NCBI RefSeq assembly: GCF_035294505.1
Contig: NZ_DATGKU010000224.1
Location: forward strand, 1 to 33,751
Length of the DNA stretch: 33,751 nt
Direction: 5' to 3'
Origin: Chthonomonas sp035294505
GTDB lineage: Bacteria > Armatimonadota > Chthonomonadetes > Chthonomonadales > Chthonomonadaceae
The notes below the pieces were generated by a model. That model was not told the DNA's origin and searched no databases. It saw only the letters and a program-made list of their open reading frames with translations. The position numbers were made by a program, and so were the translations under genes. This document shows, piece by piece, positions 1-7,673 of the stretch (its first letter is position 1; each line of letters starts with the position of its first letter).

Positions 1-2
1 GC

Positions 3-141
3 CTTCGGCTCGAAATGACAGTTGTTTATCTCATCTTCGGGTCGAAATGGCAGTCGTGTCGCCGGCTCTTCAATACCGAGGCGCTCATCCTCAGTGGAGA
101 TGAAACGTAAAGACCTCTCAGCTTCGCTTCGAGGTGACATG
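3..141. repeat. Degenerate interspersed repeat, three copies
   Basis: Three related 20-bp units lie at 3-22 (CTTCGGCTCGAAATGACAGT), 35-54 (two mismatches to the first) and 122-141 (more diverged). The first two start 32 bp apart. The core resembles the CTTCG...TCGAAATGACA type of intergenic repeat that is common in many bacterial genomes; that comparison is from memory. No gene is visible in 1-177. The stretch lies just downstream of the end of the CRISPR effector operon, so it may contribute to 3' end formation of that transcript, but no clear terminator with a T-tract is seen. Confidence 0.5.
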
Positions 142-177
142 GTTTCCGCGCGCACGTTTCTATGATGGAACCCTAAA

Positions 178-1443
178 TTAATCTTGTATTTGTCGAGCGA
201 GCGGCTCTAAGAGCGAGGCTAAATTCTCTGCTTGCTCAATGACATCCCTCGCACTGCGCTGTTTTTTGCGCATGCCACAATGGGCAATGTCGTTGCGTAG
301 CTGCCCTATTCGAGCCCAAGCGTCCATAAGCTCTTTCTTCTCCGCTTCGTCTAAACGCGTCAGATCGACATCCTGTTTTGGCTTTTCATCGGCCTCACTT
401 TGTTTACTGAACTTCCTTACTGAGCTTTCTAACTCATTTGCTATCCTTTCACGCACACCTACGTCGAGAAAAGATTTGCTGCCGCAACGCCAACAGGCCA
501 GCGTTACCACCCATTCCCTGGCAAGAGTGACGGCTTGTACCCACTGTTTCCACCGAATATATTCCCGCAGCAGCTCCCACTGAACCCGCAGATGCGAACG
601 GATGTCGTCGGGCTTCTCCAGATCGTCAGCCCCTACCCCAACGGCAAACGGCTCATAGGCCTGCCTTACGTTTTCGAGAATAGGTACTGCCGGAGGAAGA
701 TAGGTACGTACCTCCTTTTCCTTTTCGGCTTCCTCGAGGGCACTCACAAGGTTGTGGGCGGCCGTAGGAACCTCTCGGGCGCGCAAGCTCGCGATTATCT
801 CCGACAAAGTTGTTAGGCTGTTGCCTAATCGCTGCAGCGCTTTCGGTTGCCCCTCCCGCCGTCGCCACAGGGCATTGTGCCGCTCTGTGAAGAGCTTGCC
901 GAGAACCGTTGAATTGCCGGTATTAAGAAACTGATCGGCCGCCGAAGCCCATTCGAGCAGGGTCACAAAGGGAGTGAGGTCGAAGGTTGGGACAAGATCT
1001 GAATTTGGTTGTCTCGCCTCGTAAGCCCCGTAGAGAATGTGGAGTAAATTTACCTGCTTCACAATCCGTAGGTAGACCATAGCCAACAGGGCGAGAGCCG
1101 GCAACGAGCGGAAGCCGTGCGTGATATCGAGGATAATCTCATCGTCCTCTTGAGGCAGCCCAACGAGCTGTTCAAAGATTTCCCACAGCTCGCTTTCGGA
1201 ACGCCCGCTCGGAATCGAGACTTCCTGATATTCGATCTGTTGGGCTTTTAACTCTTCCTGGAGGGATACCCAATTTGAGCTATCGCGTGCCTCGTCGGTG
1301 AGCAGAACATACAGTCTATCCGGCCTTATCCAATGCGCCACGGCAGCCGGGAATAAGCGGGTGCGATAGGTGCTATCGCCCCATGTATATTCCACCTCGT
1401 CATAATTCCCCATACCCAGAAAGCTAATAACAATTGTTGCCAT
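178..1443 (-). CDS. csx1: CARF-HEPN ribonuclease, Csx1-type (TM1812 family)
   Basis: This is a predicted cyclic-oligoadenylate-activated RNase, the last gene of the type III-B operon. The 421-residue protein begins MATIVISFLGMG, an N-terminal CARF sensor start. The motif DITHGFRSLP at about residues 106-115 is typical of the TM1812 (TIGR02221) family. A C-terminal HEPN domain carries an R-x4-H active site (RNDIAH, R383 to H388). An in-frame upstream ATG at 1554 is possible, but I chose 1443 because GAGGAG lies just before it and the preceding gene ends only two bases away. The start therefore sits directly behind the CARF-RelE gene, suggesting coupled translation. In the family, cOA binding to a CARF dimer activates non-specific ssRNA cleavage by the HEPN pair. 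The cA4 or cA6 specificity cannot be read from the sequence. Confidence 0.88.
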   Translation of the reverse strand: MATIVISFLGMGNYDEVEYTWGDSTYRTRLFPAAVAHWIRPDRLYVLLTDEARDSSNWVSLQEELKAQQIEYQEVSIPSGRSESELWEIFEQLVGLPQEDDEIILDITHGFRSLPALALLAMVYLRIVKQVNLLHILYGAYEARQPNSDLVPTFDLTPFVTLLEWASAADQFLNTGNSTVLGKLFTERHNALWRRREGQPKALQRLGNSLTTLSEIIASLRAREVPTAAHNLVSALEEAEKEKEVRTYLPPAVPILENVRQAYEPFAVGVGADDLEKPDDIRSHLRVQWELLREYIRWKQWVQAVTLAREWVVTLACWRCGSKSFLDVGVRERIANELESSVRKFSKQSEADEKPKQDVDLTRLDEAEKKELMDAWARIGQLRNDIAHCGMRKKQRSARDVIEQAENLASLLEPLARQIQD

Positions 1444-1445
1444 TT

Positions 1446-2552
1446 TTATCTCCTCGTCCAGATGTGCCATTGCGCGTTGCGATACGACTCGGCCTGCGGC
1501 TTCCGGTCGCACAAGGCGTCGTAACTGCCATCGTTGTGCCAGGCGATCTCGCAAACGCGCACCCCGTTGCCACCCTCATCCAGATAGAAGGCGATCCGCG
1601 CATTGCGCGGCCCGCGTGGGTAGACCCACAACCCCGAATCGCGCATCTTCTCCGCGCTGCCCTGCCAAAAGGGACGATGGCTAAGCTTTTGCAACAGCGC
1701 CTCGATCTCTTGGCGTTTGGAGGGTTCCAGCCGCTCTAAGCGCTCCGAAACCTCTTGGGTGAGGTACACTGGGTCGCCCGGACGCTCCAGGTGTGCGCGA
1801 TAGGCCTCGTAGTAGGCTTCGCCTGCCGGCGATAGCGCCACATAGATGTGGCCGTCAATCGGCTCGTGGTCGAGAATGAGATCGATTTTACGCCAGCCTA
1901 GGTCGGTTTCGCAGTCTATCCCGTGCTGATGCGCGAAGTTCCAAAGCTCCTCCAGCTTGCGCTGGCCGGCGGCCTCAAGCCAGTTCAAAACGGCATCGTA
2001 TTCCGCTAGCAGCGAGTAGTCCCAGGCGATGGGGGCGGGAGGCATTTGGATGAGGTCGTTAAAGCGTTCGTGCAGGTAGTACACCGGCACATCGAACAAA
2101 AGCCCGATGAGGGTGGCATAGGCTATCTCGGCTTTAAAGCCACCGGTGGCGTTGATGTGCACCGCCCGCCCGGCCTCCTGCTCTCGGCGCGTGGTGGAGG
2201 CTAACTCGCGCACCAGGTTGCGCAGCCCGGCGGCCTTAAACGCCTCTTGCCGGTACTGCAGTCCCTCAACCCGCCGCGTTTCGGCCTGATAGCCCTGCCC
2301 GTCATAGTAGCGTTCAAGCGTTTGGGCGCAGCGCTCCCCGTCCTCGGTGTCGGAGTGAAAGAAGAGGATTTTGGTGTTTTTCGGCGACATCTTTTCAAGC
2401 AGCAGCCGCAGCGAGTTGGTCTCGGCACTGGCCTTCTGCTCCCCCTTCTCGCGGATATACTGCAGGCGAACCGGTTGCACGGTCGTCTCCAACTTGTCGC
2501 GCTGCATGTTGGTGAGCAACGAGGTGCCCACCGTCACAAGGATGGAATTCAT
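1446..2552 (-). CDS. cami1: CARF-RelE CRISPR-associated mRNA interferase (Cami1-like)
   Basis: The 368-residue protein starts MNSILVTVGTSLLTN, the characteristic start of the APE2256-type CARF family. A second CARF ligand motif, NATGGFK, lies at 134-140. A linker (about 180-280, rich in charged helix-forming residues) leads to a C-terminal domain at about 285-350 whose pattern, RIAFYLDE...VCEIAWHNDGSYDAL, matches the final strands and helix of RelE/ParE toxins. CARF-RelE proteins (Cami1) are known to cut mRNA on the ribosome after cOA binding; assignment here is by architecture. The gene follows cmr6 by 17 bp with AAGGAG upstream and precedes csx1 by two bases. The RelE part is divergent, so its catalytic residues cannot be assigned with certainty. 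A CARF ring nuclease with a degenerate tail is the main alternative. Confidence 0.8.
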   Translation of the reverse strand: MNSILVTVGTSLLTNMQRDKLETTVQPVRLQYIREKGEQKASAETNSLRLLLEKMSPKNTKILFFHSDTEDGERCAQTLERYYDGQGYQAETRRVEGLQYRQEAFKAAGLRNLVRELASTTRREQEAGRAVHINATGGFKAEIAYATLIGLLFDVPVYYLHERFNDLIQMPPAPIAWDYSLLAEYDAVLNWLEAAGQRKLEELWNFAHQHGIDCETDLGWRKIDLILDHEPIDGHIYVALSPAGEAYYEAYRAHLERPGDPVYLTQEVSERLERLEPSKRQEIEALLQKLSHRPFWQGSAEKMRDSGLWVYPRGPRNARIAFYLDEGGNGVRVCEIAWHNDGSYDALCDRKPQAESYRNAQWHIWTRR

Positions 2553-2569
2553 CTTTATCGGCTCCTTTC

Positions 2570-3592
2570 CTACCGCTCAAAACGAATGTCTTGTATGTCA
2601 CGAATGTAATTTTTTTCCTTCTTTGCAACCTTCACAGTTGCTCGCGCTTTCCACTTATGCTTCTTAAGCTCTTCTTTGTGCGGTCTCAGCAGTGATTCTA
2701 TGTTCTTCTTATCATTTGCATGAGTAACCGCAGTCCCGTAATCTGAAGCTTTTACTTCCGCCTCAAGGGTACTAGGGTTCACGCTAATTTCGACATCCTT
2801 CCACTCTTCCAACTCCTCAGCTGAAGAGGTTTTAGAACCGCCTACCCTCTCTACCTCGAACCGCCCATAGCCGGCGTTCGTTTTTGCGCCGATGCCGAGG
2901 TTCTCACCGCCCCACTTCAGCAGCGACTCCACAAAGGCCGCCCATTGCGGACTGGCGCTGGGCATCTCAAACAGAAAATAGAAGCATGCCCCCGGCCTCA
3001 CCACCAAGAAGGGCACCGGAACCGGGTCGTCGAAATCGGTGGGCCACTTGCTTTCTTGGGTTTGATAGTAGGCTGGATGGTGCGTGGTCACCACATCGCG
3101 ATGGAACGGGTAACCGCCTACCGAATTGGGGTCGTACCAGGCGTCGTGAAAAACAAAGGCCGAAGCGATGCTGGTATCCCCAAACAGGTCTTGACACTGC
3201 TCTTTGGATAGGCTTGCAACCCGCCGTGCCACCCTATGGCACAGCCCTTTTAGGGCGCTGCCCGGCACAATGGGCATGCCATAGGTGTGATGGAACGTGA
3301 AGCCCACCTCGATGGGCGACTCGTTGCCCAGCCCAATGGCCAGCGGGGTCTCGAATCTTAATGTGATCTCCAGCTTCTGGCCTGTTGCAGCCTGTTTCCA
3401 CCGATCAAACGCTGCCTTATAGGCTTCGGAGGCTTTCACCTTGCAGATGCAGTCTAGCAGGTCTTCTCTCGCCTTCACATCATCCTGTTTTTTTAAATAG
3501 CGGTGCAGCAACAGGCCGGCGTGAGCGCCCTGCTCTATCTGAAGCGGTAACAGCGCATACCGGACAGCCACAGATTCCCCATTATCTGGCAC
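2570..3592 (-). CDS. cmr6: Type III-B RAMP protein Cmr6 (Cas7 family)
   Basis: Cmr6 caps the 3' side of the crRNA in the Cmr effector complex. RAMP features are visible: the loop IPGSALKGLCHRVARR, where a polar loop meets an RNA-contacting helix, and the glycine-rich loop NLGIGAKTNAGYGRF near residue 270. I chose the GTG at 3592 because AAGGAGG lies six bases upstream. An in-frame ATG at 3613 would add seven residues (MRRRRKT) but has no ribosome-binding site. With the GTG start the gene overlaps the end of cmr5 by 11 bp, matching the cmr4/cmr5 overlap. The C-terminal ~90 residues after the glycine-rich loop are charged and less family-like. The length of 340 residues is within the usual Cmr6 range. 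Confidence 0.9.
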   Translation of the reverse strand: MPDNGESVAVRYALLPLQIEQGAHAGLLLHRYLKKQDDVKAREDLLDCICKVKASEAYKAAFDRWKQAATGQKLEITLRFETPLAIGLGNESPIEVGFTFHHTYGMPIVPGSALKGLCHRVARRVASLSKEQCQDLFGDTSIASAFVFHDAWYDPNSVGGYPFHRDVVTTHHPAYYQTQESKWPTDFDDPVPVPFLVVRPGACFYFLFEMPSASPQWAAFVESLLKWGGENLGIGAKTNAGYGRFEVERVGGSKTSSAEELEEWKDVEISVNPSTLEAEVKASDYGTAVTHANDKKNIESLLRPHKEELKKHKWKARATVKVAKKEKNYIRDIQDIRFER

Positions 3593-4007
3593 TGTTTTCC
3601 TCCTTCGCCTCATTGGCGCTTGTTACATCGAGAATAGAGACCGCAAACTGCTTGAAGTAGACCCATGCCGAGAGAACGCGACGTGTGTAGAACATATATT
3701 GAGAGGCATCGGCGTCGGCAACTTGCTTGCATAGCTCCTGTGCTTCTTGAGGTAGGTTGAGAACCCTGCCCACATGTTGCAGCAGCAGCGCATGCGCCCT
3801 CTGGCGGGCGCCCTCCTCTCCCGCCTTCGCTTTCGCTGCCGAGAACGCGAGGGCCTGGCACAGGCCGCAGGTGCGCACTAACACAGGGAACTGATGGCAC
3901 AGCCCGCCGTAGATTGTGTGTACAGACTCTTCTTCCTTCTCAGACACCTCGGTGACCAGCTCTTCCGCCAGTAGCATGTCTTCCTGAGCGCGTGTTCTAA
4001 GCGTCAT
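3582..4007 (-). CDS. cmr5: Type III-B small subunit Cmr5 (Cas11)
   Basis: This small all-helical subunit is expected to form the minor filament lining the target RNA in the Cmr complex. The 141-residue product starts MTLRTRAQEDMLLAEE and is mostly predicted helix. It contains the Cmr5-like segment in which a LxxxGLCQALAFSAAKAK helix is followed by helices ending near YFKQFAVSILD. The reading frame stays open for 36 codons upstream, but this extension is basic and low in family character. The ATG at 4007 has GGGGGTG in front and gives an 11-bp overlap with the end of cmr4, so translation is probably coupled. Identification rests on position between cmr4 and cmr6 as well as on sequence, since Cmr5 is poorly conserved. 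Confidence 0.87.
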   Translation of the reverse strand: MTLRTRAQEDMLLAEELVTEVSEKEEESVHTIYGGLCHQFPVLVRTCGLCQALAFSAAKAKAGEEGARQRAHALLLQHVGRVLNLPQEAQELCKQVADADASQYMFYTRRVLSAWVYFKQFAVSILDVTSANEAKEENSAR

Positions 4008-4866
4008 TGCTGCACCCCCACACGATAGAACGACAGATTCCTCGCCCCACCGAGGCCTTCCCCCCCACCTGTATCTTCGTGATTTTAGAGAGAACGCCTT
4101 CCGCCTCTTTCGCATCGTCCTCTTTGCCTGTCCACATCACGATGCCGCAGAAGATCGATTCGGCGGGCACGGCCTCCTCGTACCACAGGCCGCCGCTTTG
4201 TACCGTTTTCGTGTCATCCTGCAGCTTCACCCGAGCGGTTACCTCGGTGGCCGTTTCACAGAGAAAGGTGAAAATGTCGTCGGGTACCACGGCAAAGCGC
4301 TCGGTGAAGAGCGACTCCTGCCCAGGGAAGAGGAGGCCGGCCAACTCTTGCGCAACGTTCTCCGCATCCCCAGAAGCCTTGCCTTCTATATCAATGTCCT
4401 CGAAATAGAGTTTCTGCTTCTCTTTGTCCGCGATTTCGCTCTTCGTAGGGATGAGGGCGGAGCCGTTCGTGTTCAGGGGCTTCTCCAGCGACGGCAGAAG
4501 GTCGAGGCCGGCGACCGAGAGATCGCGTTTCAGACGGCTCAGCACCAGCGGACTGGTGACGTAGGCGAAGGTGCCGTAGAAGCTCCGCACGGCCAGGCAC
4601 AGCAGGCGCTGGTCGCCGAAGCAGAGCAGCCCGGCAGAGCCGTCTTCGCCGTTCTTATTGGGCTTGCCAAATAGCTTATCTACCGTGCTCTCATCTACGA
4701 GCTGTGCAGCCTCATCTCGAAAAACGCCTTTGATTCCGCTGGCCGGCAACACCGGCCAACCGGTCGCCTTTTCGCGAGCGATAGGCAGGTCAATAACCCC
4801 CACAGCCTGGCCGGTTCCCGAATGCAAGGGGGTTAAAGCATGTAAGAACAAAGCCCAAGCGGTCAT
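3997..4866 (-). CDS. cmr4: Type III-B backbone subunit and target RNase Cmr4 (Cas7)
   Basis: Cmr4 forms the repeated backbone of the Cmr complex and cuts the bound target RNA at 6-nt intervals. The 289-residue protein starts with the RAMP strand LFLHALTPLHSGTGQAVG, followed by IDLPIAREKATGWP. Asp26 falls at the position of the catalytic aspartate known from Pyrococcus furiosus Cmr4, so RNase activity is likely intact. The RAMP loop LPASGIKGVFRDEA is present, as is a C-terminal glycine-rich loop (IQVGGKASVGRGICR). AGGAGG precedes the start, overlapping the end of cmr3, which stops 12 bp upstream. The length is typical for the family. Confidence 0.94.
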   Translation of the reverse strand: MTAWALFLHALTPLHSGTGQAVGVIDLPIAREKATGWPVLPASGIKGVFRDEAAQLVDESTVDKLFGKPNKNGEDGSAGLLCFGDQRLLCLAVRSFYGTFAYVTSPLVLSRLKRDLSVAGLDLLPSLEKPLNTNGSALIPTKSEIADKEKQKLYFEDIDIEGKASGDAENVAQELAGLLFPGQESLFTERFAVVPDDIFTFLCETATEVTARVKLQDDTKTVQSGGLWYEEAVPAESIFCGIVMWTGKEDDAKEAEGVLSKITKIQVGGKASVGRGICRSIVWGCSNDA

Positions 4867-4878
4867 CTTCTATCCTCC

Positions 4879-6000
4879 TTAGTCTTCATCGTTCCAAGCG
4901 CCCCAAAGGGCGAGACCGTAGCCATCGTTTTGATCGCGCTCTTTATCGGAAACGGGCTTTAGCCAAAGCTTCTCGCCCAGCGTTTTGGGGTCGCCTTGTT
5001 CAACATTAAAGAAGTAGACCGAGCCGGCCGGGACTAACCAACGCACCTGCTTGGAGCGCTGATGGCGATACTCCCATCCGCTCACCGCCAACCGCCGTTT
5101 CACGGCCGCCCCCTTCAGGCGCAGCACAATATCGCATGCGCCCGGCGGCGAGCCAACCAACTCATCGTTTAGCCATCCTGGTCGCCAGCCGTCCTTGAAT
5201 ATCGCGGGAGTGGCCAACACCATCCGCACCTGTCGGGTTTGCCGCAGCGCCTCTTTAATGGGGTTCGTACAGGTGTCCGGCCACTTTTTGGGCGCATCCG
5301 TTATGGCGGCAAGGCGACGCTCTCCCCCCAATGTGTGAACGGTGCAGAGGTTCTCTTCTTGAGGTACCTCTGCAGCTACCAAAAACGACCAGCTTTCGCA
5401 CTCCTTACCGTTGTCGCGCAGCCGCTCATAGGCCACCATTTGGGTCGAGTAGAGCATGCCCTCTTTGGCCATCAAGGTGTTCGGGTCTATGGCCACGTGG
5501 AGGCGCGTTTCGCGGGGAAAGTCGCCGATGTCTTCTGGCAGAAAGTCCGCAGGCGTATTGTTGGCAAGCCACAGAAACATATCTCTGGCCGTCCAGTAGA
5601 CATAACCCGGAGCGGGCTTGCCATCCTCTGTCGCCTTGAGGGGCAAAAGGCCGGGCGGCAGATCGCAGCCTCCCTTCTGCGGTTCAAAAGGCCGTAGGGT
5701 CATCAGCCTCTTTTCCTCTCCGTCCAACACCACCGCGTCGGCGGGGGCAGGAAAGCAGACGGTCTCGTTTTTCAGCAGCAGCGGCCCGGCAACACGAATG
5801 CCTCGTACGGCTGCGACATCATCGGGGGTGGTCCAAGAGCATCCGCGCAGTTGTCCGATCAGCGTACGCAGAAAGCCGGCAAGGGTGCCGGGCATCGGGA
5901 GGGAGAGCGAGGTGGCATCCAGGGCGCCCTCATCGGTGCTGAAGGGGCGACCGTCACGCAGCAGCAGCGGCTCGATGGGCGAAATTTGAAAGGCTCGCAT
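4879..6000 (-). CDS. cmr3: Type III-B crRNA 5'-handle binding subunit Cmr3 (Cas5)
   Basis: Cmr3 pairs with Cmr2 at the foot of the complex and holds the crRNA 5' handle. The 373-residue product starts MRAFQISPIEPLLLRDGRPF, a classic Cmr3 N-terminus, followed by LPMPGTLAGFLRTLIG. The C-terminal part shows WLVPAGSVYFF and the closing GYGLALWGAW motif of the family. The frame is open for 68 more codons upstream, overlapping cmr2, but AAGGAG lies close before the ATG at 6000, which is five bases after the cmr2 stop; this is clearly the real start. Confidence 0.93.
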   Translation of the reverse strand: MRAFQISPIEPLLLRDGRPFSTDEGALDATSLSLPMPGTLAGFLRTLIGQLRGCSWTTPDDVAAVRGIRVAGPLLLKNETVCFPAPADAVVLDGEEKRLMTLRPFEPQKGGCDLPPGLLPLKATEDGKPAPGYVYWTARDMFLWLANNTPADFLPEDIGDFPRETRLHVAIDPNTLMAKEGMLYSTQMVAYERLRDNGKECESWSFLVAAEVPQEENLCTVHTLGGERRLAAITDAPKKWPDTCTNPIKEALRQTRQVRMVLATPAIFKDGWRPGWLNDELVGSPPGACDIVLRLKGAAVKRRLAVSGWEYRHQRSKQVRWLVPAGSVYFFNVEQGDPKTLGEKLWLKPVSDKERDQNDGYGLALWGAWNDED

Positions 6001-6005
6001 CTTTT

Positions 6006-7652
6006 TCAACTCCTTGTCAGGAAATGGGCGATGGCCAAGCGGTCGGCAAGGGTCTTTAAATCGTGCACGCATTGAATCTGATTGATCGCGGCTCCGATGC
6101 TCTGCCGTGCCGTACCGCTTGTATCTTTTTTGCGATCCAGAATGCGCTGCGCCTCCTTTTGTAAGCGTGTGGAGAGGCGAGGATGCGACTGCTCGCTCTC
6201 CCACTGCCGGGCGAGCTGCTGCAGCTCATAGGGAAATCCGCGGGCAAGTCCGTGGCGCAAGGCATTTTTGGAGTTCTGCCAGTCGGTGCATGGGCTTTTA
6301 CCCCACGAATCTACCACCGTGATGGGAGACCCGCTGCGCGGATGCGCGGAGATGGCCAAGGCGTTTCGGTATTTCTTGGCCGCCTTCTCGGCGTTGCGGG
6401 CGGCTTCTAGGGCGATGCTAAGCGGCTCCATGCGATGGCATATCGCGATGCCCATGGAGAGCGTGCCCAAATTATTCGGCAGGTTGAGACTTTGTAGCTG
6501 TTGGCGAAACGCTTGGTTTAGCTCGTCTGCGCACTCGATAACCGTCTCTAGCGGCAGGAGCGCCAGCACGTCGTCCCCGCCGGTATAGATGCAATAGCCA
6601 CCATGTTGGTCAACGATATCCCTTGCCTGTTTGGCAAACTGCGCGAGTTGTTGCGAGAAAGTGCGATGCGCCTCAGGATTGCCCAGTGTGCTGAGGATTT
6701 GGCCCATGCGGTCGCCATCGGCGGCAAGGATGGCGTAGTAGGGGAACACTTCGCCGATATGCAACTCTTGCAGAAAATCAGAACGCAGTTTAAGCGCCTC
6801 TCCTTTTTGTTCCTCCGTGAGTTCCTCCTCCTCCAGCCGATTGGCGAACACTATGGCGCTCGGCTCTATGCGGTGCTTGTTAGCGAAATCTTTCAGTTGC
6901 CCCAAGCTGGGAATAGGGTTGGCGGAGCCTTCCAGACGCAGCTCCAGCGAGCGGAACGCCATCTCGGAGGTGGAGGGGACGTGTGATCGTCGCCCCGGTG
7001 CCGAGCTATTGAGGAAGCAACTATCGAGGATTTCGGGATGCATTCCCGCATAGCGTTTCAGCACGGAGATGGCGTCGAGGTATTCGCTCTCTTTGAGCTG
7101 TAAATACGGCTTCAGTTTCTTATGGTCTAGAATAACCGTGTCGCGCGAGGGGTCGAGAGGGCTTTTAAAGCGCTCGGGAAAGCTGAGGGGCTGTTTAAAA
7201 TTGCGCAGGGCCTTACGCCCGGCCAGCAGGCGCTCCAGCTCTTGGCGGATTTCGGGGTAGTTTGCCTTATCGTCCAGCGGCATCCAGGCGGCGTAGAACT
7301 CCAAAAAGTTTTTGACCTGGTTGTTGGCAAGCTCTTCATCAATCGTTCCCGCCAGCAGTTGGTTCAGCACCGCTTGCCAGCACTCCATAAGCTTGCGTTT
7401 AAGATGCTTTCGGCACTCCCGCGCCACCGTTTTGGGGTCTTGATTTTCATGGAGGAGAACGAGGATTTTATTGGCCCCACCCTCCGCAGCGCTCGATGGG
7501 AAGATAAGCTCGCCGTCACGGCCCACATAGTTTGCGGCTTCGCAGGCGAGGCACTGCAGCAGGTTCGATCCGGCCTGAAGGTCGGCCGTTTTCCGCGCCG
7601 CCGCAATAAACTCCTGCACCGGCCCGATAGAGATCGTCAGCAGATTACGCAT
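6006..7652 (-). CDS. cmr2: Type III-B large subunit Cmr2/Cas10, cyclase only, no HD domain
   Basis: Cmr2 is the signalling subunit that makes cyclic oligoadenylates on target RNA binding. The 548-residue protein starts directly with ISIGPVQEFIAAARKTADLQAGS, the region that in longer Cmr2 proteins follows the HD nuclease domain; no HD motif is seen before it. The first palm motif is YYAILAADGDRMG at about 305-316. The second palm carries IYTGGDDVLALLPL with an intact GGDD at 358-361. The usual Cys cluster of the zinc finger between these domains is not evident. The start has GAGAGGAGG upstream. The complex should therefore signal but lack Cas10 DNase activity. Loss of HD is known in some type III-B lineages (Thermus is one I recall). 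Confidence 0.94.
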   Translation of the reverse strand: MRNLLTISIGPVQEFIAAARKTADLQAGSNLLQCLACEAANYVGRDGELIFPSSAAEGGANKILVLLHENQDPKTVARECRKHLKRKLMECWQAVLNQLLAGTIDEELANNQVKNFLEFYAAWMPLDDKANYPEIRQELERLLAGRKALRNFKQPLSFPERFKSPLDPSRDTVILDHKKLKPYLQLKESEYLDAISVLKRYAGMHPEILDSCFLNSSAPGRRSHVPSTSEMAFRSLELRLEGSANPIPSLGQLKDFANKHRIEPSAIVFANRLEEEELTEEQKGEALKLRSDFLQELHIGEVFPYYAILAADGDRMGQILSTLGNPEAHRTFSQQLAQFAKQARDIVDQHGGYCIYTGGDDVLALLPLETVIECADELNQAFRQQLQSLNLPNNLGTLSMGIAICHRMEPLSIALEAARNAEKAAKKYRNALAISAHPRSGSPITVVDSWGKSPCTDWQNSKNALRHGLARGFPYELQQLARQWESEQSHPRLSTRLQKEAQRILDRKKDTSGTARQSIGAAINQIQCVHDLKTLADRLAIAHFLTRS

Positions 7653-7673
7653 TGTGGTTAGCCTCCTCTCTGT

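Noticed and set aside
1..145. Possible CRISPR array
   Set aside because: The three units are too diverged and irregularly spaced (32 bp then about 87 bp), and the spacing between copies 1 and 2 is too short for a repeat plus spacer of usual size.
6001..6204. N-terminal extension of Cmr3
   Set aside because: The frame is open upstream, but it overlaps cmr2, lacks family sequence, and a strong ribosome-binding site precedes the ATG at 6000.
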